A DNA stretch of 64,000 bases from NCBI RefSeq assembly GCF_012396185.1, contig NZ_JAAXOW010000002.1, positions 62,001-126,000 of the forward strand, in the 5' to 3' direction. The DNA comes from Sanguibacter hominis ATCC BAA-789. GTDB taxonomy: Bacteria; Actinomycetota; Actinomycetes; Actinomycetales; Cellulomonadaceae. Under the pieces are notes generated by a model, which ran no database searches, was not told where the DNA came from, and saw only the letters and a list, made by a program, of their open reading frames with translations. Shown here one piece after another: positions 26,988 to 35,257 of the stretch. The position numbers were made by a program, and so were the translations under genes. Numbering within the stretch: position 1 is the stretch's first letter; the number at the start of each line of letters is the position of its first letter.

Positions 26988-27410
26988 TCAGGATGGTCCT
27001 GCGCCGGGAGCGCGTCCTGCGGGGACGCGCTCCACGGCGCTGGGCGCACGCAGCGCCCTCGGGATCTCCGCGACCACGTCGACCCTGGCGAGCAGGGCGT
27101 CGACCGCCGACGCGGGTGCTGTGCTGTCGACGTCGACCGTGTAACGGATCCCTTCCGACAGCCACGTCTCCTCGGAGAGGCGGCCGACAGCCCTGACCTG
27201 CACCCCCTCGACGGGGACGTCGAGCGCGGCTGCTTCCCGGTAGACGTCGTTGAGGACGCACCCTGCCGGGGCGAGCACCCAGAGATGCCCACCCGTGAAC
27301 TGAGCCTCGACCGTGACGCCTTCGCTCGTCCAGCGGTGCGGGAAGCGCACGGCTGCCTCGGACGGGCTGCGCAGCGTCCCGGCGCCCACGACGACCTCGA
27401 AATCGAGCAT
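26988..27410 (-). CDS. OsmC family protein with a single cysteine
   Basis: A 140-residue OsmC/Ohr-fold protein: FTGGHLWVLAPAGCVLNDVYREAA carries the first conserved Cys (C51) at the usual helix start. Peroxidatic OsmC and Ohr need a second Cys in the last third; here that segment reads VDVVAEIPRAL with no Cys, so classical thiol peroxidase activity is doubtful. The ATG at 27410 is used; an upstream GTG-type extension lacks OsmC similarity. It converges tightly on cueP (two bases) and diverges from the transglutaminase-like gene. Confidence 0.75.
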   Translation of the reverse strand: MLDFEVVVGAGTLRSPSEAAVRFPHRWTSEGVTVEAQFTGGHLWVLAPAGCVLNDVYREAAALDVPVEGVQVRAVGRLSEETWLSEGIRYTVDVDSTAPASAVDALLARVDVVAEIPRALRAPSAVERVPAGRAPGAGPS

Positions 27411-27441
27411 GGGGACATCGTGCGGCCGACCGGATCTTCGG

Positions 27442-27447
27442 CACAAT
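27442..27447 (+). promoter_or_regulatory. -10 element CACAAT, leaderless start
   Basis: CACAAT lies six bases before the GTG at 27454 in the 43-base gap between divergent genes. Confidence 0.45.
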
Positions 27448-27453
27448 GGCCAC

Positions 27454-28041
27454 GTGACGACCGAGGCTCCGACACCGACCGACTACCTCCGCGCCAACGC
27501 CTGGGTCGAGTCCGACCACCCTGACGTGGTCAGGCTCGGCACCGAGCTGCGTGCCGCGCACCCGGACGACGTCGACTTCGCGCGCGCGTCGTTCGAGTGG
27601 GTGCGTGACGAGGTCGCGCACTCGTACGACGTGAAGGACCCGCGGGTCACGCTGTCCGCCACCGACGTCCTGCACGAGCGGGTAGGGCTCTGCTACGCGA
27701 AGTCGGTCCTGTACGCCGCCGTGCTGCGCAGCCAGGGCGTCCCGGCCGCTCTCGGCTACCAGCGCCTCAGGTCGTCGAGCGGCGGGTTCGTGCTCCATGG
27801 GCTCGTGTCCGTGCACCTCGACGGCGCATGGCACCGTCAGGACCCGCGAGGGAACAAGCCGGGCGTCGACGCGCAGTTCTCGATCGGTACCGAGAGCCTC
27901 GTCTACCGCGTCGACGAGAGCGTGGGGGAGCGGGACTACCGGACGCTCTACGACGAGCCCGCGCCCGAGGTCGTCGCGGCGCTCAGCAGCGCCTCCGACG
28001 TGCTCGTGTGCCAGCTCCCCGCTGAGCTTGCGCAACCGTAG
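27454..28041 (+). CDS. transglutaminase-like superfamily protein
   Basis: A 195-residue cytoplasmic protein with the papain-like transglutaminase core: C80 in ERVGLCYAKSVLYAAVLRSQ, a His in FVLHGLVSVHLDG and an Asp in WHRQDPRGNK form the likely catalytic triad. Bacterial members include proteases and amidases; no substrate can be assigned. The GTG at 27454 is chosen for the leaderless -10 in front of it and because similarity begins there. Confidence 0.8.
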   Translation: MTTEAPTPTDYLRANAWVESDHPDVVRLGTELRAAHPDDVDFARASFEWVRDEVAHSYDVKDPRVTLSATDVLHERVGLCYAKSVLYAAVLRSQGVPAALGYQRLRSSSGGFVLHGLVSVHLDGAWHRQDPRGNKPGVDAQFSIGTESLVYRVDESVGERDYRTLYDEPAPEVVAALSSASDVLVCQLPAELAQP

Positions 28042-28077
28042 GGCGACGCAACCGGGCGGAAGGCCCCGGATCGTCGA

Positions 28078-28083
28078 TATCGT
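28078..28083 (+). promoter_or_regulatory. -10 element TATCGT, leaderless start of arr
   Basis: TATCGT is seven bases before the ATG at 28091. Confidence 0.55.
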
Positions 28084-28090
28084 CGGACGC

Positions 28091-28525
28091 ATGGCGAGCC
28101 GACGAGCACCCGTCCCCTTCGAGCTCTACGCCGAGGGTGTCTACCTCCACGGGACCAGAGCAGACCTCGCGCCCGGCGAGCTGCTCGGACCGGGCCGTGC
28201 GTCGAACTTCGAGGACGGGCTCGAGATGCGGCACGTGTACTTCACCGCGACCCTCGACGCCGCGACATGGGGAGCAGAGCTCGCGCGCGGTGACGGCAGA
28301 GGGCGGATCTACGTCGTCGAACCGACAGGGGAGTTCGAGGACGACCCGAACGTCACCGACAAGCGGTTCCCCGGCAACCCGACTCGCTCCTACCGCAGCA
28401 CCGCCCCCGTCCGAGTGGTCGGGGAGATCGACGACTGGCAGGGTCACCCGCCCGAGCAGGTCGAGACGATGCTCGCGAACCTTCGACGCCTGCGCGAGGC
28501 CGGCGCGGCACAGATCATCGACTGA
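28091..28525 (+). CDS. arr: NAD+-rifampin ADP-ribosyltransferase
   Basis: Arr inactivates rifamycins by ADP-ribosylating the C23 hydroxyl and gives intrinsic rifampicin resistance in mycobacteria. The 144-residue protein matches the family closely: GVYLHGTRADL, HVYFTATLDAA, GRIYVVEPTGEFEDDPNVTD and KRFPGNPTRSYRS. Length is that of chromosomal Arr. It sits between ordinary genes with no mobile element or integron signs, so it looks native. The start at 28091 follows a leaderless -10. Confidence 0.93.
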   Translation: MASRRAPVPFELYAEGVYLHGTRADLAPGELLGPGRASNFEDGLEMRHVYFTATLDAATWGAELARGDGRGRIYVVEPTGEFEDDPNVTDKRFPGNPTRSYRSTAPVRVVGEIDDWQGHPPEQVETMLANLRRLREAGAAQIID

Positions 28526-28535
28526 GGAAGCGAGC

Positions 28536-29150
28536 GTGTCCCGCGCCGTCGACCTCGCCTACCCTTTCACCGGGCGGTGGCTCGTGCAGAACAGTCCCGC
28601 CGATCGCGTGCCCAGCCACGGCACGATGCTCTTCGCGTCGTCGTGGGCGATCGACTTCGTGCCTGTCGGCGCACGTGATAGCACGGCACCGTTCACCCTC
28701 CGGTCGGCCGTGCTGCCCGAGCCGCCTGACGTGTTCCCCGGGTTCGGACGTGAGGTGCTGGCTCCGCTCGACGGGGCGGTCGTCGCAGCCGAGCGCGACG
28801 AGCGAGACCACCCCGCGTACCGCGGGCTGCGGTCGATCGGGTATGCCCTGACGCAGCGACGTCGGGTGCGCCGAGGCTGGCGCGCGCTCGCGGGGAACCA
28901 CGTGCTCGTCGCAGGCGAGGGCGTCGTCGTCGCGCTGTGCCACCTCGCGCACGGCAGCCTGCACGTGCAGGTGGGGCAGCAGGTGAGGGCAGGCGACGTG
29001 CTCGCGAGGTGCGGGAGCACGGGAAACTCCACCGAGCCGCACCTCCACGTGCAGGCAGTCGACCGGGTCGACGTCGCCCGTGCCTCCGCCGTGCCGCTCA
29101 CCTTCCGAGGGGCGGTCCCCCGCAACGGCGAGATCGTCGACGCAGGCTGA
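28536..29150 (+). CDS. M23 (LytM-like) peptidase family protein
   Basis: A 204-residue protein with the M23 zinc site: SHGTMLFASSWAIDF supplies the His and Asp, and STEPHLHVQ supplies the HxH. Between them lies the usual CHLAHGSLHVQVGQQVRAGD. M23 enzymes cut peptidoglycan cross-links, but this one has no signal peptide or membrane helix, so an extracellular role is not evident. GTG start with GAGGAAG upstream, 10 bases after arr. Confidence 0.82.
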   Translation: MSRAVDLAYPFTGRWLVQNSPADRVPSHGTMLFASSWAIDFVPVGARDSTAPFTLRSAVLPEPPDVFPGFGREVLAPLDGAVVAAERDERDHPAYRGLRSIGYALTQRRRVRRGWRALAGNHVLVAGEGVVVALCHLAHGSLHVQVGQQVRAGDVLARCGSTGNSTEPHLHVQAVDRVDVARASAVPLTFRGAVPRNGEIVDAG

Positions 29151-29168
29151 CGCCCTGGACCGCGCCCG

Positions 29169-29196
29169 TGGGGACCGTCAGCCCGGACGGTCCCCA
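29169..29196. terminator. bidirectional terminator between convergent genes
   Basis: An 11-bp perfect stem (TGGGGACCGTC, 29169-29179; GACGGTCCCCA, 29186-29196) with loop AGCCCG lies between the M23 gene and the convergent MerR gene. Confidence 0.7.
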
Positions 29197-29205
29197 GGAG
29201 CGGCC

Positions 29206-30033
29206 CTAGCTCCCCAGGATCGGGAAGCAGACGTCCGTGACCCACGCGCTCGGGTCGGGATCCTGCGACGGGCTCACGCGGTAGATGTTGAACATCGGTC
29301 CCGTCCGGAGCTGGTGCTCGGCGAGATACGCACCGATGGCGCCGGTGACGACCGGCATCCGCGAGTAGTCGCCGACGAGCGTGGCCGTGACGATCTTCTG
29401 GGCGGGCTGGTGGCGGCAGGAGAGCGGCGCCACGGGTGCGAACGGCCCTGTGACCTGCATCCAGACCTCGACGTCGACGTCCGTCTCGCGGTACTCCGGG
29501 TCGTGGAACGTGGCGCCCGAGATCCCGTCCGGCGCGAGCTCTGCGCCTGACCGTGCCGCGAGCGGCACGAGGTCCTGCCAGAGCAGGCCCTCGTCGCCGT
29601 AGCCGGGCAGCGTCCTGCGGAGGCTGGCGAACGTCATCTCGGGAAGGTGCGCGACGGTCACGTCGATCGTGCTCATGATGGTCTGTCCTCTCAGTGCGGT
29701 GCTGACACGATCCAGGGCGGCGAGCTTGCCGCGGAGGTCCTCACGCTGCTGCGAGAGGACGACCCGCTGCGCGCTGAGCGCAGCGTCGATCCTGGAAGGA
29801 TCGGTCGACCCGAGAAGCTGAGCGATCGTCGCGACCGGGAAGCCCGCGTCGCGCAGCTGAACTGCCAGCTGAGCGGTGGCGAGCTGTTCCGGTCGGTAGA
29901 ACCGACGACCCGAGAGAGGGTCGATCCAGTCCGGGGCGATCACCCCGTGCTCCTGGTAGTGGCGCAGCATCCGCACGCTGATCCTCGACAACGTTGAGAA
30001 CGTGCCGATCCGCAGCAACCTGTCGTGATCCAT
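29206..30033 (-). CDS. MerR-family regulator with GyrI-like effector domain
   Basis: A 275-residue regulator. The N-terminal winged helix (LLRIGTFSTLSRISVRMLRHYQEHGVIAPDWIDP...GRRFYRPEQ) is typical MerR, followed by a coiled-coil dimerisation helix (about 85-115) and a GyrI/AraC-E-type ligand-binding domain to the C-terminus. This is the BmrR layout, usually sensing hydrophobic drugs. The ATG at 30033 begins the HTH; the upstream frame is not conserved. The divergent neighbour at 30158 may be its target. Confidence 0.87.
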   Translation of the reverse strand: MDHDRLLRIGTFSTLSRISVRMLRHYQEHGVIAPDWIDPLSGRRFYRPEQLATAQLAVQLRDAGFPVATIAQLLGSTDPSRIDAALSAQRVVLSQQREDLRGKLAALDRVSTALRGQTIMSTIDVTVAHLPEMTFASLRRTLPGYGDEGLLWQDLVPLAARSGAELAPDGISGATFHDPEYRETDVDVEVWMQVTGPFAPVAPLSCRHQPAQKIVTATLVGDYSRMPVVTGAIGAYLAEHQLRTGPMFNIYRVSPSQDPDPSAWVTDVCFPILGS

Positions 30034-30109
30034 GCCCTCACTGCACACCCTGACACCATGGCAGAAGCAAGCCCGGCGGTGCACCGCGCACGCGACACCG
30101 CCGCCTGGT

Positions 30110-30124
30110 GCACCAGACTGGTGC
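30110..30124 (+). promoter_or_regulatory. 15-bp palindrome in the MerR/DUF4260 divergent region
   Basis: GCACCAGACTGGTGC is a perfect palindrome around one central base, 34 bases before the DUF4260 ATG. It is a possible operator for the MerR regulator, but no clear 19-bp-spaced promoter was found around it. Confidence 0.35.
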
Positions 30125-30157
30125 TGGACCGACCACCACCGAGGACGGAGACCCAGC

Positions 30158-30625
30158 ATGAGCACACCGGAGACCGTGGACGACGGCGCGCCGACGGGCG
30201 CGCGCGACGTCGTCGTCCTGCAGCGCCTCGAGAACGGCGCGATCGCCGCCATGATCGTCGTCGCGCTCGTCGCGCTCGACCTGCCCGCATGGTGGCTCGC
30301 CGCGTCGTTCCTGCTCTTCGACCTCTCGATGGTCGGATACGCGCGCAGCCCGCGCCTCGGCGCAGTCACCTACAACGTCGTGCACAACTACACGGGCCCC
30401 GCTGCCGCACTCGCCGGCTACTTCCTCGCCGGGGACGCGCGACCCGACTGGCTCGTCGTTCTCGCCGCCTGCTGGGCGTTCCACGTCTCCGTCGACCGGG
30501 CGCTCGGGTTCGGGCTCAAGCTCCACGGGTTCGGGCACACGCACCTCGGCAGCCTCCAGGCAGCGCAGAAGGCCCAGCCGCAGCAGTCCGGCAGCCGCGC
30601 CACGGACGACATGCTCGACGACTGA
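30158..30625 (+). CDS. DUF4260 membrane protein
   Basis: A 155-residue protein with about four hydrophobic segments (GAIAAMIVVALVALDL, AWWLAASFLLFDLSMVGYA, AALAGYFLA, WLVVLAACWAFHV) and conserved polar motifs YNVVHNYTGP and HGFGHTHLG, matching the DUF4260 family. Function unknown. GAGGACGGAG precedes the ATG at 30158; an upstream in-frame ATG at 30032 overlaps the divergent regulator start and is rejected. Confidence 0.8.
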   Translation: MSTPETVDDGAPTGARDVVVLQRLENGAIAAMIVVALVALDLPAWWLAASFLLFDLSMVGYARSPRLGAVTYNVVHNYTGPAAALAGYFLAGDARPDWLVVLAACWAFHVSVDRALGFGLKLHGFGHTHLGSLQAAQKAQPQQSGSRATDDMLDD

Positions 30626-30648
30626 CCCGAGCGCTCGCGGGCCGTCGC

Positions 30649-30654
30649 TAGGCT
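30649..30654 (+). promoter_or_regulatory. -10 element TAGGCT
   Basis: A TANNNT element that would start transcription near 30661, about 30 bases before the DUF308-lipase gene. Confidence 0.4.
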
Positions 30655-30690
30655 GCACGTGAAGCAGCAGCCGAGCATCCGGAGGACGAC

Positions 30691-32484
30691 ATGACCCTGC
30701 CTCCGCTCGCGATCACGCGCCGCACGCTCCAGAGACGTGCGCCGTGGTGGGCAGCGGTCGTCGGGGGAGTCGCGCTCGTGGTCGTGGGGACGCTGCTCGT
30801 CACCCGGCCGCTCGCCGCGCTCGCCGTCCTGGGGTGGTACCTCGGCCTGAGCTGTGTGCTGTCCGGCGTCGCGGAGCTGTCCGTCCGCCGCGGCGACGGA
30901 TCCTCCGGACGTCGCACGGCGCGGGCGACCGCGGCAGGCTGGGTCGTGCTCGGAGTCGTCATTGTCGTGTGGGCGGGGCGCTCTGTCGCGGTGCTCGTGC
31001 CGCTCGTCGCAGCCGCGCTCGTCCTCTCCGGAGTCCTCGCGCTCGTACGTCTCGTGCGCGAGCGCAGCACCGAGCGCTGGTGGCGGGCAGCCGTCGGCGT
31101 CGCGGAGGTCGTCTTCGGTCTGCTCGCGCTGCTGTGGCCGGACGCGACGCTCGTCGTCGTCGCGATCCTCTTCGGCGGACGCACCGCCCTCGTCGGGCTC
31201 TCCCTCGCGGCGGGCGGCATCGCCGCCCGCGTGCGGGGCCGGGCACCAGATCCGTCCGCGCGGGCGCGCAGGCCCGTGACCGCCGCGCGCTGGGTTGGCG
31301 CGTGCCTCGTCCTCGCCCTCGCCGCCGGGACGGCGCTCATCAGCCACGCGTTCCGTGACGGCATACCTGTCGTCGACGCCTTCTACGACGCGCCCGACAC
31401 GCTCCCCACGACCCCGGGCACGCTCGTGCGGTGGGACTCGTACGACGGCGACGTCATCGCCGGGATGACCGCTTCCCGTCTGCTCTACGTCACCACGGAC
31501 GCGTCGGGCACCCCGGTCCTCGCGAGCGCCGTCCTCGCGCTGCCCAACGGGGTGACCGGGGCGCCGCTCGTCACGTGGGCGCACGGGACGGTCGGCGTCG
31601 CGCGCTCGTGCGCGCCCTCGCTCGGCCGTGACGCCGTCGCCACGACGACGCTGCCCGCCTCGGACGCGTTCGTCCGCAACGGGTGGGCGGTCGTCGCGAC
31701 CGACTACCCGGGCATGGGGACCGATGGCCCGTTCCCGTACCTCATCGGCGAGGGGCAGGGCCGCGCGGTGCTCGACGCCGCCCGGGCCGCCCGCCAGGTC
31801 CCCGGTGCAGGCCTGGGCGACCGCACGGTCGTCTGGGGTCATTCCCAGGGCGGCCACGCCGCGCTGTGGGCGGGCCAGCTCGCCGACACGTACGCCCCCG
31901 ACCTCGCCGTCGCCGGGACCGCCGCACTGTCGCCCGCGAGCGACCCGCTCGCGCTCGCCGAAGGTGTGCTCGCCCATCCCGGCAGCCCGGGAGCGAGCCT
32001 CGCGATGTCCTTCGTCGTCGACGCGTACACCCGCTACTACCCTGAGCTCGAGGTCGACGACGTCGTCGCGCCGTCCGCCCGGACCATCGTCCGTGAGGCC
32101 GCGAGCAGGTGCACGGAGCAGGGCGGCACGCTCGTGACGATCCTCGCAGGCCTCGCGATCGGCAAGGACCAGCCGATCGTCGACACCGGCGCCCTCGACG
32201 GGCCCTTCGGTGCACGCCTCGCCGAGAACGTCCCCGCAGGCCCGTGGCCAGCGCCGCTCCTCGTCGTCCACGGGGACGCGGACACTGTCGTGCCCGCACG
32301 GCTCAGCGACGACCTCGCTGCGCGCCTGTGCACAGCAGGGCAACCGATCGAGCTGGTGCGCCTCCCCGGAGGCGGGCACCTCGACGTCCTGGAGGACGGG
32401 TCGCAGCTCAGCGAACGGCTCGAGAGCTGGACCCGCGAGAGGTTTGCGGGGGAGGACGGCACCGACACGTGCGGCGGCTCCTGA
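30691..32484 (+). CDS. fusion of a DUF308/HdeD-like membrane domain and a secretory-lipase-type hydrolase
   Basis: A 597-residue two-part protein. Residues 1-185 form about six membrane helices with the short-loop pattern of the HdeD/DUF308 family. After another helix (about 203-220) comes an alpha/beta hydrolase of the LIP/secretory lipase type with nucleophile S385 in VWGHSQGGHAALW, an early oxyanion motif TWAHGTVG, an Asp in VVHGDADTVVPA and a late His in PGGGHLDVL. Topology places the hydrolase outside the membrane. CGGAGGAC precedes the ATG. Substrate unknown; a membrane-bound esterase or lipase is the best guess. Confidence 0.8.
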   Translation: MTLPPLAITRRTLQRRAPWWAAVVGGVALVVVGTLLVTRPLAALAVLGWYLGLSCVLSGVAELSVRRGDGSSGRRTARATAAGWVVLGVVIVVWAGRSVAVLVPLVAAALVLSGVLALVRLVRERSTERWWRAAVGVAEVVFGLLALLWPDATLVVVAILFGGRTALVGLSLAAGGIAARVRGRAPDPSARARRPVTAARWVGACLVLALAAGTALISHAFRDGIPVVDAFYDAPDTLPTTPGTLVRWDSYDGDVIAGMTASRLLYVTTDASGTPVLASAVLALPNGVTGAPLVTWAHGTVGVARSCAPSLGRDAVATTTLPASDAFVRNGWAVVATDYPGMGTDGPFPYLIGEGQGRAVLDAARAARQVPGAGLGDRTVVWGHSQGGHAALWAGQLADTYAPDLAVAGTAALSPASDPLALAEGVLAHPGSPGASLAMSFVVDAYTRYYPELEVDDVVAPSARTIVREAASRCTEQGGTLVTILAGLAIGKDQPIVDTGALDGPFGARLAENVPAGPWPAPLLVVHGDADTVVPARLSDDLAARLCTAGQPIELVRLPGGGHLDVLEDGSQLSERLESWTRERFAGEDGTDTCGGS

Positions 32485-32545
32485 CGGCTATGCCTTGACG
32501 GCTCACCCGGGCTAAACCGCCCGTCCCCTCCAGCAGCGATCCGTC

Positions 32546-32551
32546 TAGTCT
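32546..32551 (+). promoter_or_regulatory. -10 element TAGTCT before the acyltransferase gene
   Basis: A TANNNT element predicting a start near 32558 and a leader of about 29 bases with a G-rich ribosome site. Confidence 0.4.
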
Positions 32552-32586
32552 GTCGGAATTGCGGCATCTGGTCCGGGGGGACATCG

Positions 32587-34731
32587 ATGACATCCGAGAC
32601 GGCAAGGGTGACGGGGACCGCGACGGTCGACACGGCCGCGCAGGTGGGGCCCGCACTCGCGCGCAGCGGGCGAGGGCGTACCGTCCGCAAGGACATCGAA
32701 GGCCTGCGCGCGCTCGCGGTCACCCTCGTCGTCGTCTACCACCTCTGGCCCGACGTCCTGACCGGCGGGTTCATCGGCGTCGACGTGTTCCTCGTCGTCT
32801 CGGGGTTCCTCATCACGTCCCACCTGCTGCAGCACCCGCCCCGGACGCCGCGCGACCTCGCGGAGTTCTGGGGGCGACGCATCCGCCGCCTCTTGCCGGC
32901 GTCCTTCCTCGTGCTCGCTGTGACGCTGCTCGCCACGTGGTGGGTGGCGCCGCCGTCCCAGTGGGCCGAGACGACGCGCCAGATCATCGCGTCGACGTTC
33001 TACCTCGAGAACTGGGCGCTCGCGAAGCGTGCGGTGGACTACCTCGCCGCCGACTCGACGCCCACGCCTGTCCAGCACTTCTGGTCGCTCGGCGTCGAGG
33101 AGCAGTTCTACCTCGGCTGGCCCGTGCTCGTCCTCGTCCTGGCGGTGCTCGCGCGGCTGGTCGCCCGCCGCACAGGCAGCACGGAGCAGGTGCGGCTCTG
33201 GGTCACGGGCGGGCTCGCCGGCGTCGTCGCCCTGTCGTTCTCCGCATCCGTGCTCGTCACCGCGACGGACCCTGCTCAGGCCTACTTCGCGACGCACGTC
33301 CGCGTGTGGGAGCTCGGCGCCGGGGCGCTGCTGGCAGGTGCGGCACCCGTCGTCGCGCGGGCGCTCGAGGGCTGGCGGGTCGCTCGTGCGGTCCTCGCGT
33401 GGGCTGGTCTCGCCGCCATCGTCGCCACCGCACTCGTGCTCGACGCATCGGCTCCGTTCCCGGGGGCCGTCGCGCTCGCGCCCGTGCTCGGCACGGTCGC
33501 CGTCATCGCGGCATCGAGCGAGGGACGCGGCTCGCCCGAACGTCTGCTGACCCCCGGCCCGGTCCAGTACGTCGGTTCTGTCTCGTACGCGATCTACCTG
33601 TGGCACTGGCCGCTCATCGTCCTGGTCCCGCTCGCGCTGGGCCGCGACCGGACGCTTCTCGACGCCGTCGCGATCGGCGCGCTGACCGTCGCGCTCGCGG
33701 CAGCGACGAAGGTAGGGGTCGAGGACCCGCTGCGCGGACGCCACCCGCTCGGCGTCCCGTTGCGGCGGACATACGTCTTCATGGCGCTCGGCATGATCGT
33801 GCTCGTCACGCTCGCCCTGGTCGTGCGCGCCGACCTTCGCCGCGTCGTCAGGGACGCGGAGCTGAGCCTGGCCGCAGCGGCTGCACTGCCCGGGCCGTGC
33901 TTCGGCGCCGCGGCCCTCGTCACGGCGGGATGCGACCCGCACGGCCCCGAGATCGTGCACGCCCCGGTCGTCGCGATGAACGACATGCCCGACCCGTACG
34001 ACGACGACTGCTGGGTGCTCGGAACCCTCACCGACCAGAAGGTCTGCACCTACGGGTCGACGGCGCCCGACGCCCGAGACATCGCGCTCGTCGGCAACTC
34101 GCACGGCGGCCACTGGCTGCCCGCGCTGCAGGTGATCGCCGAGGAGCAGAACCTCCGGATCCACACCTACCTCGCGTCACGGTGCTACACCGTGACGGAG
34201 CCGCTCGACTTCGGGGACCCGCGCACGCAGGCGTGCCAACGCTGGAACGAGCGCGTGCTCTCCGAGACGTCCGACGGCCGGTACGACCTCGTCGTGGTCT
34301 CGAACCTGTTCGGGATGCCGCTCGCAGGCGTGCCCGCGGGCGAGCAGGAGTCTGCCGCGCGCACGGCCTACGGCCGCTCGCTCGACCGGTGGGTCGGCGG
34401 CGGCGTGCCCACGATCGTGCTCCGGGACACGCCGCACACCGGCCTGCCGAGCGTGCCCGACTGCGTCGCCGCGCACGCGAGCGATCTTGCGGCGTGCGAC
34501 GGCGGACGCGACCGCGAGCAGGTCGACCCGCTCGCCGACGCCGCCGAGGCGCACCCGAGCCCGCTCGTGCGGGTGCTCGACCTCACGGACCGGTTCTGCC
34601 GCGACGAGACGTGCTACTCGACGGTCGGTGGGCTGATCGTCTACTTCGACGGCGGGCACATGTCCGCGTCGTACGCGCGGACGCTCGCGCCCGCGCTCGC
34701 CCCCGAGGTGCGATCAGCGCTCGGGCGGTGA
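32587..34731 (+). CDS. OafA/YrhL-type acyltransferase with C-terminal SGNH domain
   Basis: A 714-residue O-acyltransferase. The acyltransferase-3 membrane domain (about 35-420) starts RKDIEGLRALAVTLVVVYHL and has GFIGVDVFLVVSGFLIT, IRRLLPASF and HFWSLGVEEQFY, with about ten or eleven helices. The C-terminal SGNH hydrolase-like domain outside the cell has S505 in LVGNSHGGHW and a late DGGHMS. Such proteins acetylate cell-surface glycans or peptidoglycan. No polysaccharide genes are next to it, so the acceptor is unknown. Confidence 0.92.
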   Translation: MTSETARVTGTATVDTAAQVGPALARSGRGRTVRKDIEGLRALAVTLVVVYHLWPDVLTGGFIGVDVFLVVSGFLITSHLLQHPPRTPRDLAEFWGRRIRRLLPASFLVLAVTLLATWWVAPPSQWAETTRQIIASTFYLENWALAKRAVDYLAADSTPTPVQHFWSLGVEEQFYLGWPVLVLVLAVLARLVARRTGSTEQVRLWVTGGLAGVVALSFSASVLVTATDPAQAYFATHVRVWELGAGALLAGAAPVVARALEGWRVARAVLAWAGLAAIVATALVLDASAPFPGAVALAPVLGTVAVIAASSEGRGSPERLLTPGPVQYVGSVSYAIYLWHWPLIVLVPLALGRDRTLLDAVAIGALTVALAAATKVGVEDPLRGRHPLGVPLRRTYVFMALGMIVLVTLALVVRADLRRVVRDAELSLAAAAALPGPCFGAAALVTAGCDPHGPEIVHAPVVAMNDMPDPYDDDCWVLGTLTDQKVCTYGSTAPDARDIALVGNSHGGHWLPALQVIAEEQNLRIHTYLASRCYTVTEPLDFGDPRTQACQRWNERVLSETSDGRYDLVVVSNLFGMPLAGVPAGEQESAARTAYGRSLDRWVGGGVPTIVLRDTPHTGLPSVPDCVAAHASDLAACDGGRDREQVDPLADAAEAHPSPLVRVLDLTDRFCRDETCYSTVGGLIVYFDGGHMSASYARTLAPALAPEVRSALGR

Positions 34732-34766
34732 CGCCCGCACGGCGCTGGGCCAGGCGACCGGTCTTC

Positions 34767-35078
34767 TCAGATGTGTGCCGCCGGTGGTTCCTGCCCGTCC
34801 GCGGCGTCGTCGTGGTGCCGGATCGACGAGACCTTCGCCTTGAGCGCCTCGCCCGCCTCAGCGGCCGTGTCGGCCACCTTGTCCTTCACCGCCGCGCCCG
34901 CTGCACCTGCGACGTCGCCGAGCTTGTCCTTCGCGGTCGCGACCGCGCTCTGCACGCGCTCGTCCTGCATGAAGTGGTCGGCCTTGATCTTGATCTGCTC
35001 GTAGCGGGCACGGCCCGCCTTCGTCCCGAGGACGTATCCCACGCCCGCGCCGAGCAGAAATGCTGCCTTGGAACCCAT
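34767..35078 (-). CDS. YtxH-like small protein
   Basis: A 103-residue protein: one N-terminal glycine-rich helix (AAFLLGAGVGYVLGTKAGRARYEQI), then a Lys/Ala/Asp-rich helical stretch with repeats of the form A-x-K-DK-x2-D, resembling YtxH and LEA-like stress proteins. GGAAGGA precedes the ATG. It converges on the acyltransferase gene. A role in envelope or desiccation stress is only inferred. Confidence 0.75.
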   Translation of the reverse strand: MGSKAAFLLGAGVGYVLGTKAGRARYEQIKIKADHFMQDERVQSAVATAKDKLGDVAGAAGAAVKDKVADTAAEAGEALKAKVSSIRHHDDAADGQEPPAAHI

Positions 35079-35169
35079 CGTCGTCCTTCCGTCGGCCTGT
35101 GGTCTGTCCTTCCCATCCTGCGGGCACCCGCGCGCGCCTGCACGTCGGGCCGCGGCGGCCGGCTGCGCA

Positions 35170-35175
35170 TAGGGT
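35170..35175 (+). promoter_or_regulatory. -10 element TAGGGT for the 35.3-38.4 kb operon
   Basis: A TANNNT element that would start transcription near 35182, giving a 75-base leader before the first gene. Confidence 0.4.
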
Positions 35176-35257
35176 GCGGGTCACAGCCCGCCCGGCTCGC
35201 GCGCCGCGAACCGCGGGGTGATCATCGTTTCCAGACCGCTGACCTGGGAGGACGCTC

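Noticed and set aside
28536-29150. M23 peptidase as a secreted toxin
   Set aside because: No signal peptide, secretion tag or neighbouring immunity gene is visible.
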